64,000 bases of DNA, from the NCBI RefSeq assembly GCF_019320115.1, contig NC_089584.1:80109922-80173921 (forward strand). The letters are read 5' to 3'. Source of the stretch: Miscanthus floridulus. Taxonomy: Eukaryota > Streptophyta > Magnoliopsida > Poales > Poaceae. Every line of letters starts with the position of its first letter. The first letter of the stretch is position 1. Shown here one piece after another: positions 32,581 through 43,932 of the stretch. The notes below the pieces were generated by a model. It was not told the origin of the DNA, searched no databases, and saw only the letters and a list, made by a program, of their open reading frames with translations. A program made the translations under genes and the position numbers.

Positions 32581-33992
32581 TGAAGGGGACCATGACACCT
32601 AAGAGGGGGGGTGAATTAGACAACTTAAAAATCTAACTCTAAACTATGGCCTCTTTTTCTAACCTTAGCAAAACCTATGCAAAAGATAAATTATCTAAAT
32701 GTGCAACTATGGTTTTCCTAGTATGTTGCTATCTCTACCGCAAAAGGAGTAATGCAATCAATGTAAATGCGGAAGCTAAAGAGCAAGGTAGAGATATGCA
32801 AACTCCCATCGATGACTCCGGTATTTTTACCGAGGTATCGAGAAGCGCGCAAGCTTCCCCCTAGTCCTCATTGGAGCCCCTCACAAGGAATCCCTCGCAA
32901 GGGCCAAGCTCCTGGTCAGGTAACTCCATGGATAGCCTCGGGCCTTCCCTATGCACAAGTGGGTCTCTAACGCGTCTTCCGGCAAGCCTCTCCCGAATGT
33001 TCCTCGCCGTCTTCACTATCAAGCTTCCGGCTGAAACGCCGCAGGCCTTGTTCCCTTCGGTACACGGTGGCGGCCACACCACAAACACGGTTGGTGTGAT
33101 CTCGTAAGACTACAAGCCCCTCCAATGTACAACAATGGTGTGCGCAAGCACCGAGTGGTAAGAGGTATGCAAACCTCACTAAACACTAGGCCTAAACCTA
33201 GAGCAAGCACATAAGCAGTGGTCTAATCAACCTAAGCACTTTGCAAAGCACCTATGCTAATCACCTAATGAATCACTAAGCACTATGCAAGTGGAGATCA
33301 CTAAAATGGTGTATCAACACCCTTGATATGTTTCCTTAGCTCCACACCTCTCATTTGGCTGATTGGGGGTTGTATTTATAAGCCCCACTAAGAAAGTAGC
33401 CGTTGGGGAGGAAATCCCGCTTTTCTGCTACTGACCGGACGCTGATCACGCCTGACCGGACGCGTCTGGTCGTCCCAACTATTGGAGCCGCGATCAACAG
33501 ATCGGACACTACTAGCGTCCGGTCACATGCCACCGGACGCATCCAGTCACATTTTCGCCGCTCTAGAACCTCTCTATACTCGACCGGACTCTGTAGTCCT
33601 GCATCCGGTCGATCTGCCGCTAGCGTCCGGTCTAGCGTTTGGTCGCTGCTGCTGCCGATCCTCGTGATCAGGGCGTCCGATCACTGTGCTACCAGCGTCC
33701 GGTCCAGCGTCCGGTCACTTCTGTGAGCTTGTTTCTTCATGATCTTGCGTATGACTTGGTTCCTATCTTCATGCTTGGACTTTGCTTGATATATTGGATC
33801 TTCTCTTATGCTTCTAATGTCTTGCTTATGGTGTTGATCATCGGATCATCACGTCGCCTTCGTCCAAGTCACGTCTTGCATCATATTGAACTACAAAACA
33901 ATCACTTGTAAATTCATTAGTCCAATTTGATTGTGTTGGTCATCAAACACCAAAATCCAAAGTAAATGGGCCAAGGGTCCATTTTCCTTACA
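32581..33992 (-). repeat. Element C 3' LTR
   Basis: It pairs with 37596-39010. A cluster of GCGTCCGGTC / GACCGGACGC motifs lies at about 33430-33720. A TATA box (TTATAAATAC on the minus strand) lies at about 33371-33382, just downstream of the cluster in element orientation. Confidence 0.93.
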
Positions 33993-34015
33993 ATCTTCCC
34001 ATTTTTGGTGATTGA
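33993..34015 (-). promoter_or_regulatory. Element C polypurine tract region
   Basis: The minus strand reads ACCAAAAATGGGAAGATT directly before the 3' LTR TGTAAGG, the usual Copia polypurine pattern. Confidence 0.7.
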
Positions 34016-35372
34016 TGACAACACGACCAAAGCAAGCAAATAATAAAAATTTGAGATTTAAAAACTATCTACTTGCTAGGATGTAATGCAAGGGGCAAGG
34101 TATATGATGCTAAAAGATACTACTTGTAAGACTAAAAGATACTACATAAAAACTTATCTTGCCCTTGCAAATGTCCCCATGTGGCATTATGGATTTAAGC
34201 CTTGCTTCCTACAAATTCTCCCCATTACATTGGCAATCCATAATCCACTATCCTCCCTTTCTTGGACCGTTACCACTTGTAGACACCACTTGTAGGCCAT
34301 TACCACTTGTAAATTATCATGATCTAGCTTTTGGTCCTACAAATTAGTGCTTGCTTTTGGTCCTCTAAATTCTCCCCCTTTGGAATCAAACACCAAAAAG
34401 GAAGACATTAGTAGCACAAGGGAGGGTCAAACTTTGTGAACCTTTGTGTGTAGAGTGAAATAGGTCACAAAATTTGACTCTCACATTATATAGATTAAGC
34501 TCCCCCTAAATATATGCATACATATGGTAGAAGGCAAAGTATATGCATAATTAGTAAATTATTGCTCAAGGGAATTTTAATCTATATAATGTATGGAGAA
34601 AGCATATAAATGTCAAAATGAAATCAACATAATGATATCAGTTTAGAAATACCACATGTGGAAACCAATTTGATTTCTACCACTTGCAATAGGTGGTGGA
34701 TATTTGAAGTATGATGCTTAACTCTGGGGACTCCATTTTCCTTGCAATGAGACTACTACACACATGATAAGCTTGAAAAGGTGTTAGTCTCAAAGCATCC
34801 AACTTGTAGAGTAACCTCCCCCTAAATTTGTACACACAAGTATGGAATACTTGTAGGAAACATGCACATTGATTTTAGAATCAATAATACCACTTGAAAG
34901 ATGACATCACATGAATGTGAGAATCATTTTTGAAGATGATATTCGGGAGAGATTATCTACAATTTCGACTTTGGCACATATTAGATGAACAATTATAATG
35001 CAAGCTATGTGCCATGCTCCTAAACAATTTTAAACCATGTAGGTTTGCACCAAGGAATAAGAATGAAACCGAGCAAGCCTACCATAAGATATACCTAGTG
35101 TATGCATGACAAAAGATATGCAAATGCAAACATAGGCATGAAAAGTAACTAGATGCTTAAAGATACCAATTTGTAAGAAATACCACTTGTAGGAAATACA
35201 AATTGATACTACTTGAAGGAAATTGAATCTAGTTACCTAGCATGGGAAGGGGAATTTGGGTCCATAGTATTCACTAACCCACTTGGCAATGATCTTGTCC
35301 ATCATGATGCACCCCATGAAATGCACCCATACTTTGCCAAGTCTCCAAATTCCCTAAAGTCCATCGGACTTC
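34016..35372 (-). other. Element C 3' non-coding part where pol would be expected
   Basis: This is AT-rich sequence with many short repeats of ACCACTTGTA and related words. No integrase, reverse transcriptase or RNase H motif was found in any minus-strand frame. A short readable stretch just after the gag stop (about 35213-35372) may be a gag extension. Confidence 0.6.
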
Positions 35373-37594
35373 TCACTTCCCTTTTGGGATCCAAACCTTC
35401 TTGGTGCTCTTCATGCTGGAAATAATTTCTTTTGGCACCCAAAAGCGTTTGACTCCAATGTTGGCTTGCTTGTTTACCTTGATGGCCACCACCTCATCAT
35501 TTTTCTTTTTCTTTAACAAGTATGGTGTGGAGGCCTTCTTGTCCACCTTGTTGGTGTAGGTGTTGGAGAGCTTGCTTGTTTGCTTCTTCTCTTTCTTCTT
35601 TGCTCCTCCCCCATTCTTCACCTTGCACTCATACGACTTGTGACCTTCCTTGTGGCACACGTAGCAAACCATGGTTTGTCCTTCATCAAGCTTCTTCACT
35701 CCCTTCACGGTGTTATCTTGATGAAGTTGGGCTTGCTTTGCCTTGCCTTTTACTTGAGTCAAGTCCTTGGTGAGGCGAGTTACTTCTTGCTTGAGTTGCT
35801 CATTCTCCTTTGCAACCTCTTGTGTGCATGTATCTACAACAACTTTCTCAACACAAACTTGGTTGCACAAAGATGAGTCCAAACATAAATCATTACAAAA
35901 AGTAGAGGCATCCTTTTTAGACATGTTAAAGATAGAACTTTTCTTTTTAGATACCTTGGTGGGGGTTGTACTAATGGCTTCAAGATTAGCAACTTTATTA
36001 GTTAGCTCATCACAATGTTTGCACATGGTTTCCATTTTAGCAAGCAAACTTTTATAAGCACCTTGTGAGCTAGCTAACTTTTCTTTTAATTCTTAATTTT
36101 TCTTTACAACTTGCTCATCTTTGATTGTGCATGCATTTGTTGTTGCACTAGCCTTAAGTTGCTTAATTTTAATAGATAGTTCAACATTGAGATTAGCAAA
36201 GTTCTCATATTGTTCAAGCAAAGTTTTATATGCTTTTTGTGAACTATCTAGCTTTTCTTTTAATTTTTCGAGCTTCTTTTGTTGACTAGTGCAAACTTTA
36301 GCATAATTAAGATTTTGTTGCACAATTTCATCATAAGAAGGCATTTCATCATCACTATCACTCTCACTAGAGGATGAGCTTTCGTTACCTCGTGCCATAA
36401 GGCACATACGAGAAGAGCTTGATGATGAGTGCTTGCGCCCTCGCCTCTTGTGATGATGTTCTTCTTCACTTGAAGAATCATCCCATGACTTTATTGATGT
36501 GAGGGCTTGGTTCTTGCATGCCTTTTTCTTTGTTTTGGGTGTGGGCTTGTTTGGACAAACTTCCACAAAGTGCCCCAACTCGCCACATCCATAGCATCCT
36601 CTCTTTCTTTGCTCATTTCTTTGATTGGTGAAAATGAGATCTTGGATTTGGATGGGCACACCCTTGACATTGAGCCTTTGGATCATCTTCTCCACCTTGT
36701 TGATAAGTTTGATTGATTCTTCATCAAGGTCAAAGGTGGAGGAGGAAGATTGATCATCATCACTTGATTCATCATCATCATCCTCATCCTCATCTTCTTC
36801 TTCATCTTCACTTGAGGAGCTTGAGCTTAAGCTTGTCTCAACTTGCTTGCCCTTCATCTTCTTTTTCTCGCTACATGCGAGAGCTTTGCCCTTGCTTGAT
36901 GAAGAGGCTTCTTCTTGACCCATCTTATGTGGTATTTCAAATGCCACTATCTTGCCAATGACTATGCCCAGGGTCATGGTGCTCAAGTCCTCCATGTTGT
37001 GAAGGATGGTGATGATGCTTGCATATTTCTTTTGTGGTAGCACAGAGATGATCTTCCTCATGATGTCCACATCATCTAGCTTTGTTAGTCCTATTGAATG
37101 GAGCTCATTGATAATTAGATTCAAACAAGAATACATATCACGAACAAGCTCATCATCATTCATTGTAAAGGAATCATAATTTTGTTTAGCTAGACAATAT
37201 TTTTGCTCACGGACATTTGATGTGCCGTCATGGAGCTCTTGAAATTTTAACCAAATTTCATGTGCCATATTTAAAGTGAACACTTGGTTAAACACATCCA
37301 TACTAAATGATTCAAACAAGCAATTTTTAGCTCTAGCATTGTAATAAATTTCCTTTTCTTCACTCTTCATGGGTTTATCAGGATTCTTAATGGGTTTTAT
37401 CCCATCACAAGTGATCTCCAAACTCCCAAATCAACCGCCTCAAGATAGCAAGCCATTCTAGCTTTACAATAGGGGAAGTTAGTGCTGTCAAAGTGTGGAG
37501 GCCTAGAGGTATCTATCCCAACCACTCTAAATGGTGTTGGCTCAACGACGGTTAAGCCAAAGGTCCAAATTGAGCCAACCGGCTCTGATACCAA
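35373..37594 (-). pseudogene. Element C gag (Copia UBN2-type) with two distant CCHC knuckles; one frameshift, one stop
   Basis: The N-terminus reads RPPHFDSTNFPYCKARM (normally a W in place of the C), then shifts frame near 37420. The UBN2-like body covers about 36940-37421. Next come a serine/aspartate-rich segment, CYGCGELGHFVEVC (about 36560-36600), a second low-complexity block, and coiled-coil stretches. An in-frame TAA near 36080 precedes another coiled coil and a second knuckle, CYVCHKEGHKSYEC (about 35625-35670). Without these two lesions it would be roughly 730 residues. The words LKEKLDSSQKAYKTLL and LKEKLASSQGAYKSLL occur about 58 codons apart and indicate an internal duplication. 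No ATG is visible at the expected start beside the primer-binding site. Confidence 0.85.
37581..37593 (-). promoter_or_regulatory. Element C primer-binding site
   Basis: The minus strand reads TGGTATCAGAGCC two bases from the 5' LTR, matching the complement of plant initiator tRNA-Met. Confidence 0.92.
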
Positions 37595-37595
37595 T

Positions 37596-39010
37596 TGAAG
37601 GGGACCGTGACGCCTAAGAGGGGGGGGGGTGAATTAGGCGACTTAAAAATCTAACTCTAAACTATGGCCCCTTTTTCTAACCTTAGTAAAACCTATGCAA
37701 AAGATAAACTATCTAAATGTGCAACTACGGTTTTGCTAGTGTGTTGCTATCTCTTCCGCAAAAGGAGTAATGCAATCAATGTAAATGCGGAAGCTAAAGA
37801 CCAAGGTAGAGATATGCAAACTCCCGTCGACGACTCTGGTATTTTTACCGAGGTATCGAGAAGTGCGCAAGCTTCCCCCTAGTCCTCGTTGGAGCCCCTT
37901 GCAAGGAATCCCTTGCAAGGGCCAAGCTCTCGGTCAGGTAACTCTGTGGATAGTCTCGGGCCTTCCCCACGCGCAAGTGGGTCTCCAATGTGCCTTTCGG
38001 CAAGCCTCTCCCGGATGCTCCGCGCCGTGTTCACTATCAAGCTTCCTGCTGAAACGTTGTGGGCCTTGTTTCCTCCGGTACACGGTGGCGGCCACACCAC
38101 AAACGCGGTTGGTGTGATCTCACAAGACTACAAGCCCCTCCGACGTACAACAATGGTGCGCGCAAGCACCGAGTGGTAAGAGGTATGCAAACCTCACTAA
38201 ACACTAGGCCTAAACCTAGAGCAAGCGCATAAGCGGTGGTCTAATCAACCTAAGCACTTCGCAAAGCACCTACGCTAATCACCTAATGAATCACTAAGCA
38301 CTATGCAAGTGGAGATCACTAAAATGGTGTATCAACACCCTTGATATGTTTCCTTAGCTCCACACCTCTCATTTGATCGGTTGAGGGTTGTATTTATAAG
38401 CCCCACTGAGAAAGTAGCCGTTGGGGATGAAATCCCGCTTTTCTGCTACTGACTGGATGCTGATCACGTCCTGACTAGACGCGTCCGGTCGTCCCGACCG
38501 TTGGAGCGCTATCAACTGATCGGACGCTGCCAGCGTCCGGTCACATGCCACCGGACGCGTCCGGTCGCATTTTCGCCGCTCTGGAACCTCTCTGTACTCG
38601 ATCGAACTCTGCTATCCTGCGTCCGGTCAATCTGCCACTAGCGTCCGGTCCAGCGTCCGGTCGCTGCTGCTGCTGAGCCTTGTGATCAGGGCTTCCAGTC
38701 ACTATGCTACTAGCGTCCGGTACAGCGTTCGGTCACTTCTATGAGCTCGTTTCTTCATGATCTTGCGTACGGCTTGGTTCCTATCTTCATGATTGGACTT
38801 TGCTTGATATCTTGGGTCTTCTCTGGTGCTTCTAAGGTCTTGCTTATGGTGTTGATCATCGGATCATCACATCGCCTTCGTCCAAGTCACGTCTTGCATC
38901 CTATTGAACTACAAAGCAATCACTTGCAAATTCATTAGTCAATTTTGGTTGTGTTGGTCATCAAACACCAAAATCCAAAGTAAATGGGCCAAGGGTCCAT
39001 TTTCCTTACA
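37596..39010 (-). repeat. Element C 5' LTR
   Basis: 1415 bp, paired with 32581-33992. It includes the GCGTCCGGTC cluster (about 38450-38735) and a TATA box at about 38390-38400 in minus orientation. Many single-base differences from the other LTR suggest an older insertion than element D. Confidence 0.93.
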
Positions 39011-39667
39011 CATACGTTCTCTCAATATAATCGTAACTAAATGAGCTACATGTTTCGTTGTTAGTGTACCTGCAGAAGATTCATTTCAGCCCAACCCAAC
39101 AGTTATATGTACATAAGGGTAAATCTGGGCTCTAAGTTGAATATCAAGGATAGCATGCTATATAAGAAAGCAGTAAACTAAATACTTCCATATATATATA
39201 TCCCATATATATACTTCTGTATCAAAGCTACCTGATGATCAATTACACTACCCACAATTAAATATGCACCATACACACATGCAAGCATGCATATACAACC
39301 GTATCAAAGCTAGCTCTCCCCGACTGCACTCTCGCATCTTGTAGTCCTGCCACTCATCAACTTACCTTCTTACCTGGCATAGAGGCATTTGATCCATACA
39401 TTACCACTCAAGTGAGTGGCATCCATACAATAGCATGCCGTATGGACGACGAAAGTAAAAAAACCCCATGTTAGTACTTAAATAGCCACCTAATAGTTCT
39501 TAACTGGGCATAAAGGAGATGACCACTGGCACACTATAGTTTTAAGTTCAATCTTCAACACTCTAAACTTATTACTACAGTTGTAGAAATTAAGTTTATA
39601 AAACAAAAACCTTTGTTTTAATTACACATGTGACAAGTTTAGTGTTGAATCCTGCTCCGATGCCAGC
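39011..39667 (-). other. Element B untranslated leader, upstream part
   Basis: This is non-coding. It has the primer-binding site TGGCATCGGAGC (minus, 39665-39654) two bases from the LTR and two tandem donor-like sites (GTAAGAAG at 39373 and GTAAGTTG at 39365). It aligns with 16010-16588 of element D. Confidence 0.7.
39654..39665 (-). promoter_or_regulatory. Element B primer-binding site
   Basis: TGGCATCGGAGC on the minus strand differs at two bases from the initiator-Met consensus TGGTATCAGAGC. Confidence 0.8.
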
Positions 39668-42600
39668 TGTAACAGAACCATCCAATTTATAAGAGCACAA
39701 GTACAATAGCAACCACCGAGGCAGTCAAACCATCATACTTGAGCCCATATAAATCCGGTAGTCCAATGAGTATCACGAAGGATCTCGAATCAACCAACAT
39801 ACAAGCCAAGATCGTACATGATTCAACATACAAGCCACATGTTACAACAAGTTCACAAATAGTTTGTCATACATTAGAGTTCCAACATAGTTGTTACAAC
39901 AGCAGTTTAACAGTAGCGGAAACAACATAGTTCTGAACGACATCAATAGTAGTTTAGAAACATAGCCAGTTTTCACAGTCATCTCCAACAAAAGCACAAG
40001 GGTGAGATGATATATAGAATGACCATGCCCATGGTCCTATTCCTCATCCACTATAGGAGCAAAGCAGTGCTTATAGTAGCCGTGGTACATCATGTTATCT
40101 GCAACAATAGGGAAATAAACCCTGAGTATGAGAAGGTACTCAGCTAGACTTACCCGTCATAAACCAAAAATAAGAGACACCAAGGATCATGCAAGGCTTA
40201 TAAGTGGAGCTGGTTGACATCCTTTGCCTACAAGCCTGTATTTATCTAGTATCTTTTAACTTCGAAATAACAAGTTTATTATTCCTGTCCCATTCTAGAT
40301 TAGCATCTATCCTATGCCAAACATGTTGGGTACCATTAAATCATCACAATAGTAACCATATCAAGTTGAGCATTTCCATAATCCACATAACCATTACTTT
40401 CATCAATTACTACGATGAAGGGGGCTCATGTCATGTTCTCACTATTCGGGAGAGACAGCGATTCGAATCAATTCCTACCTAGCTGGAGAATTATTCCTAA
40501 CACACACCCATACTCCCCCTGTCAGGGTCGCATCAGGTCACCTTTGGTATAATTGAGGTCCAAATCACGGGTAAGACCAGCGCCGCACCCTCAAAGATAC
40601 TACCAATCTGCTAGGAGCTCGGGACTCGAACCTGCCCTTGGACTCATGCCATTGGCTCTCCGTACATCCTTACTACCTCCAGGGTGCGCACTTTAACTGC
40701 TCGTGTCCCCGGCCTAAGTTGAGCTACTCGGCTTTGCAGTCGGAATGACTTATCCAGCCAACTATGTGAGAGGCATGCGTTCAACATGACAAGAGGTCCT
40801 CCAACGGCCGGTCCTTCAACGACACAGATGGAATCACTATAAGTCACCACACCTAACATATAAGATTCGACCCGGTCTCCAATTGTTCAACATCACCAGG
40901 TTATGTTCCACGATAGCACAATATAGCCAACCATGATCAAGTCACCACCTATTGCTCGCAGGTGATAGGAAATCATCCGACTTCTACCGGTCTAAGCATG
41001 GCTAAGCATAAAGGTCGATCCTGGACCTACATATGATTCAAGATAGATATTTCTGGACAAGGAAAGTATATGCAACAAGTGGTTCCAATCAACTCTTATA
41101 ACCTAATGCATCAAACATAAAGGACTCAAGTAATATTTTGTAAAATAGGGCAGACTTAGAATGCTCCGGGGCTTGCCTTTCAGAAACATGGCCGGCTGGT
41201 GGTCAAGGCACTCTAGGAGATGATCAACTTTAGGCTCGCCTTCGCCTGGAGCTTCTTGGTGCTGAGCTTCCTGGTTCTCCTCTTGTGGATCGGCTTTGAG
41301 TTCCACCAACGTGATTTCTTCCGCTGCACCTATTGCATGCATATGCATAAAGCAAGTATCATGAATGCATAAGAAGAATTGTGAATGATATGACATGAGA
41401 ACATGCATGATTCTATGCTGATGATTATATCAAGTTACTTAGATGATAACCAAGTTAAATTCGTATTTACTGCGTAGGTGCATATCTCTTATCTAGAAAT
41501 TTCAGGAATCCACACTAAGTCCATTTCTGGACCACAACACAGCAGCTACAAGTTTAGATCATAATTGGAGTTTTAATTAACCAATTGCTGTGATCTAGGA
41601 CTTTCTAGAAAGCTCAAAAAATTTCCTACAACTTTCATTTAGTCATCACAAGATGATTTAATAGCTATCTAGGTTCAACAATTCAATCATCTAGATCTGT
41701 CCAGTAGATAAGCAAATTCTGACAGCAGACTTCTAACAGCTATAACTCCCAAACCACTTAGTCTATTACCATGAAAATTTGACACAAGTAAGATCAGTAA
41801 GTTATCTACAACTTTGTTAATAACAAGTTTCACAGGAAATGTAATTATCATCATGAATTTACCAATACAACAGAAACTACTCCTGCAGCCATCTAGCGGA
41901 ATTATAAAGCAATAATTAAGTAGCTGCTTATAACCAATCAACTTAAAGCACAACTACCATTATCAGTAGATCATATGCATCACAAGGACTACAGAAAACA
42001 TTATGTTTATGCCAAACTAATGCATTTAGATACCATTATTAATTTCTTTATACAATAAGGTGATTTATGAGATAAATATTTCTAGTGCTCCATAAAGTCA
42101 GAGAAAATTATAGTAGCATACATATGACCCCAAAAATCTACTGTGCAAATTTCATGCCAATTGGATAAGTATAGCCCACTATACAAAAATGACAAGTTGC
42201 TTAGGTTTATTTTAGCAAAAATAGTTTAGCCTATTGAAAAGTGTCAAGCAATAGATTTCATATTTTTCTTAGCTTCCCTAAAACCCATTAATAGTGTAAT
42301 AAAATTTCATGGCAATATCTTACTTATTTTTATCCTTATGAATTTCCTCAGAAAACACCATTTATTAAAAGATAAATAGAAATACCTTACTCCAATAAAG
42401 TTTACTGCAAGTTTAGTATTTTCCTAGCTAGAGAACGTCAACACAAGACCAGCAAAATTGGAATCACAATTTTATCACTTGCCTAGCTCAAGTTATGTAT
42501 TTTACAAGATTGCAAACAATTTAAAAGCACTTATTTAGCTCCATTTAATTCTCCTAGAAAAATACTAGACACAGTGCATTTCATATTTTTATCAAATACT

Positions 42601-43908
42601 ACACTTCATGATGAATCCAACAAAATTTGGTTCACCAAAATTAGACACTCCTAGCTTGAGATATGCATTTTTGAAACATACATTCAAATCTAGAAAATAA
42701 ATCAGAAAATCAAAATATACATAGGCTGGCAGCTAGGGCCCGCGGTCAATGGGACCCACCCGTCAACGAAACAAAATAGAGGACGATGTTTGACCGGCGA
42801 TAGCTTGCCGACGGCGAGGTCTCCGGCGGTAGCGTCTAAACGGACGATGGGTTAAGATGCTAGAACCTACGGCGAAAGACCAGATGAGGGAGAGAGAGCG
42901 AAGGTGCTTCTGTGTAAGCTGGCCATGGCGAGCCAAAAGCGCGGTGGCGCTCCGATGATGGTGTGGTGGCGGTGAGGCAAAATGGGGCCTTACCAAAGCG
43001 TGACATGAGGTAGTAGTGGTTCGGGGAGGTAGAGGTGAAGGTGGCGGAGCTGTTGGCGCGAGGAATCGAGCGGTGCAGCTACGACAATGGCGAGTGGCCT
43101 TAACCCTCCACGCTAGCCTGACTAGCCAGGCCAACGCCAGCGTACGGCCACCACGTGGCATGCCTGGCCTGCCCCCGGTCGGCCACTGACGGCGCGGCGT
43201 CCGTGGCCATCAGGCCCAAAATCAGTGACTGACAGCGCAAGTTCATCCACCTCTATCTCCTAATCTGTGGCGAGTTAACAAAAACTCCATTACTAAAAGT
43301 TGTAGAGCTACATGTAACCTACAACTTTGCTTTGGGAAGTAACATCTAATTCGCTATAGTTTTCAAATTGCAAAGCTTCAAAGTAGGGTACATCGAAACT
43401 AAAACTCAGTTCATGACTTAGCAAATTTTTCTAAGTTGAAAACAGTATTTTGTTGATTCTTGTGAGCCCTATTTGACCATGTTAGCTGAATTAGCTCTTA
43501 ACCTAGAAATAAAAGTTGTTACTCTAGTCAAGTACTACAACTTTGCTTAAGGGTGCACTGCTATGCAAAGTCTCTAGAGTATAGTTCAACTTAGGTCAAA
43601 CATACAACTTAAAAATGAAAGCCTACACTATAACCATGACTTAGAGGCCAAATGGGTCCAAGTCATAAATACCAAAGTTGTTCCATGTGACATTCTAAAC
43701 ATGTTTAAGGTACTCCTAAGGTCCCACAAACATTTTATACATTGGTCACATATAAATCCTAGCATATGTAAAGCATTTAGTAACAACACATGTGATATAC
43801 GCAATCATAGAGATAAAATTTGAGATGCTCATGCTCATGAATGATCAATGATGCTTGTGCTCATGCAATGCCAATGCCAAATACATGCTTAACACCTAGG
43901 GTATTACA
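39668..43908 (-). repeat. Complete element B LTR unit (4241 bp)
   Basis: It has TGTAATACCC...TGTTACA ends on the minus strand, flanked on one side by a primer-binding site and on the other by a polypurine tract (AAGGGGGCGAAGGGC). It serves as reference for the LTR pieces at 2101-3069, 22362-23021, 25476-26565 and 47535-48596. Confidence 0.88.
41103..41408 (-). CDS. Small LTR-borne ORF in element B (101 aa), homologue of 7119-7403
   Basis: The frame encodes AAEEITLVELKADPQ, a glutamate-rich centre and FLKGKPRSILSLP, ending with CLMH compared with WLMH in element D. The reading frame has stayed open in an otherwise old and broken element, which hints at past constraint, although short length makes chance plausible. 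No known domain. Confidence 0.35.
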   Translation of the reverse strand: MHVLMSYHSQFFLCIHDTCFMHMHAIGAAEEITLVELKADPQEENQEAQHQEAPGEGEPKVDHLLECLDHQPAMFLKGKPRSILSLPYFTKYYLSPLCLMH

Positions 43909-43923
43909 GCCCTTCGCCCCCTT
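43909..43923 (-). promoter_or_regulatory. Second polypurine tract inside the composite LTR
   Basis: The minus strand reads AAGGGGGCGAAGGGC before TGTAATACC, equivalent to 26566-26580. Confidence 0.7.
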
Positions 43924-43932
43924 AAAGAAATC

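Larger units (their letters stand above)
32581..39010 (-). mobile_element. Element C: gag-only Copia-type LTR retrotransposon (6.4 kb)
   Basis: The LTRs are 32581-33992 (1412 bp) and 37596-39010 (1415 bp), with TGAAGGGG...TTACA termini and target duplication CATAC at 32576-32580 and 39011-39015. The minus orientation follows from the initiator-Met primer-binding site next to the right LTR and the polypurine tract next to the left LTR. Between the LTRs there is only a Copia-type gag (UBN2-like domain, two CCHC knuckles); no protease, integrase, reverse transcriptase or RNase H was found. This matches the described TR-GAG class of non-autonomous elements. It lies in the predicted leader intron of element B. 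Confidence 0.9.

Noticed and set aside
34016..35372. Hidden pol in element C
   Set aside because: No integrase, reverse transcriptase or RNase H motif was found in minus-strand frames; the distance from gag to LTR is too short for pol.
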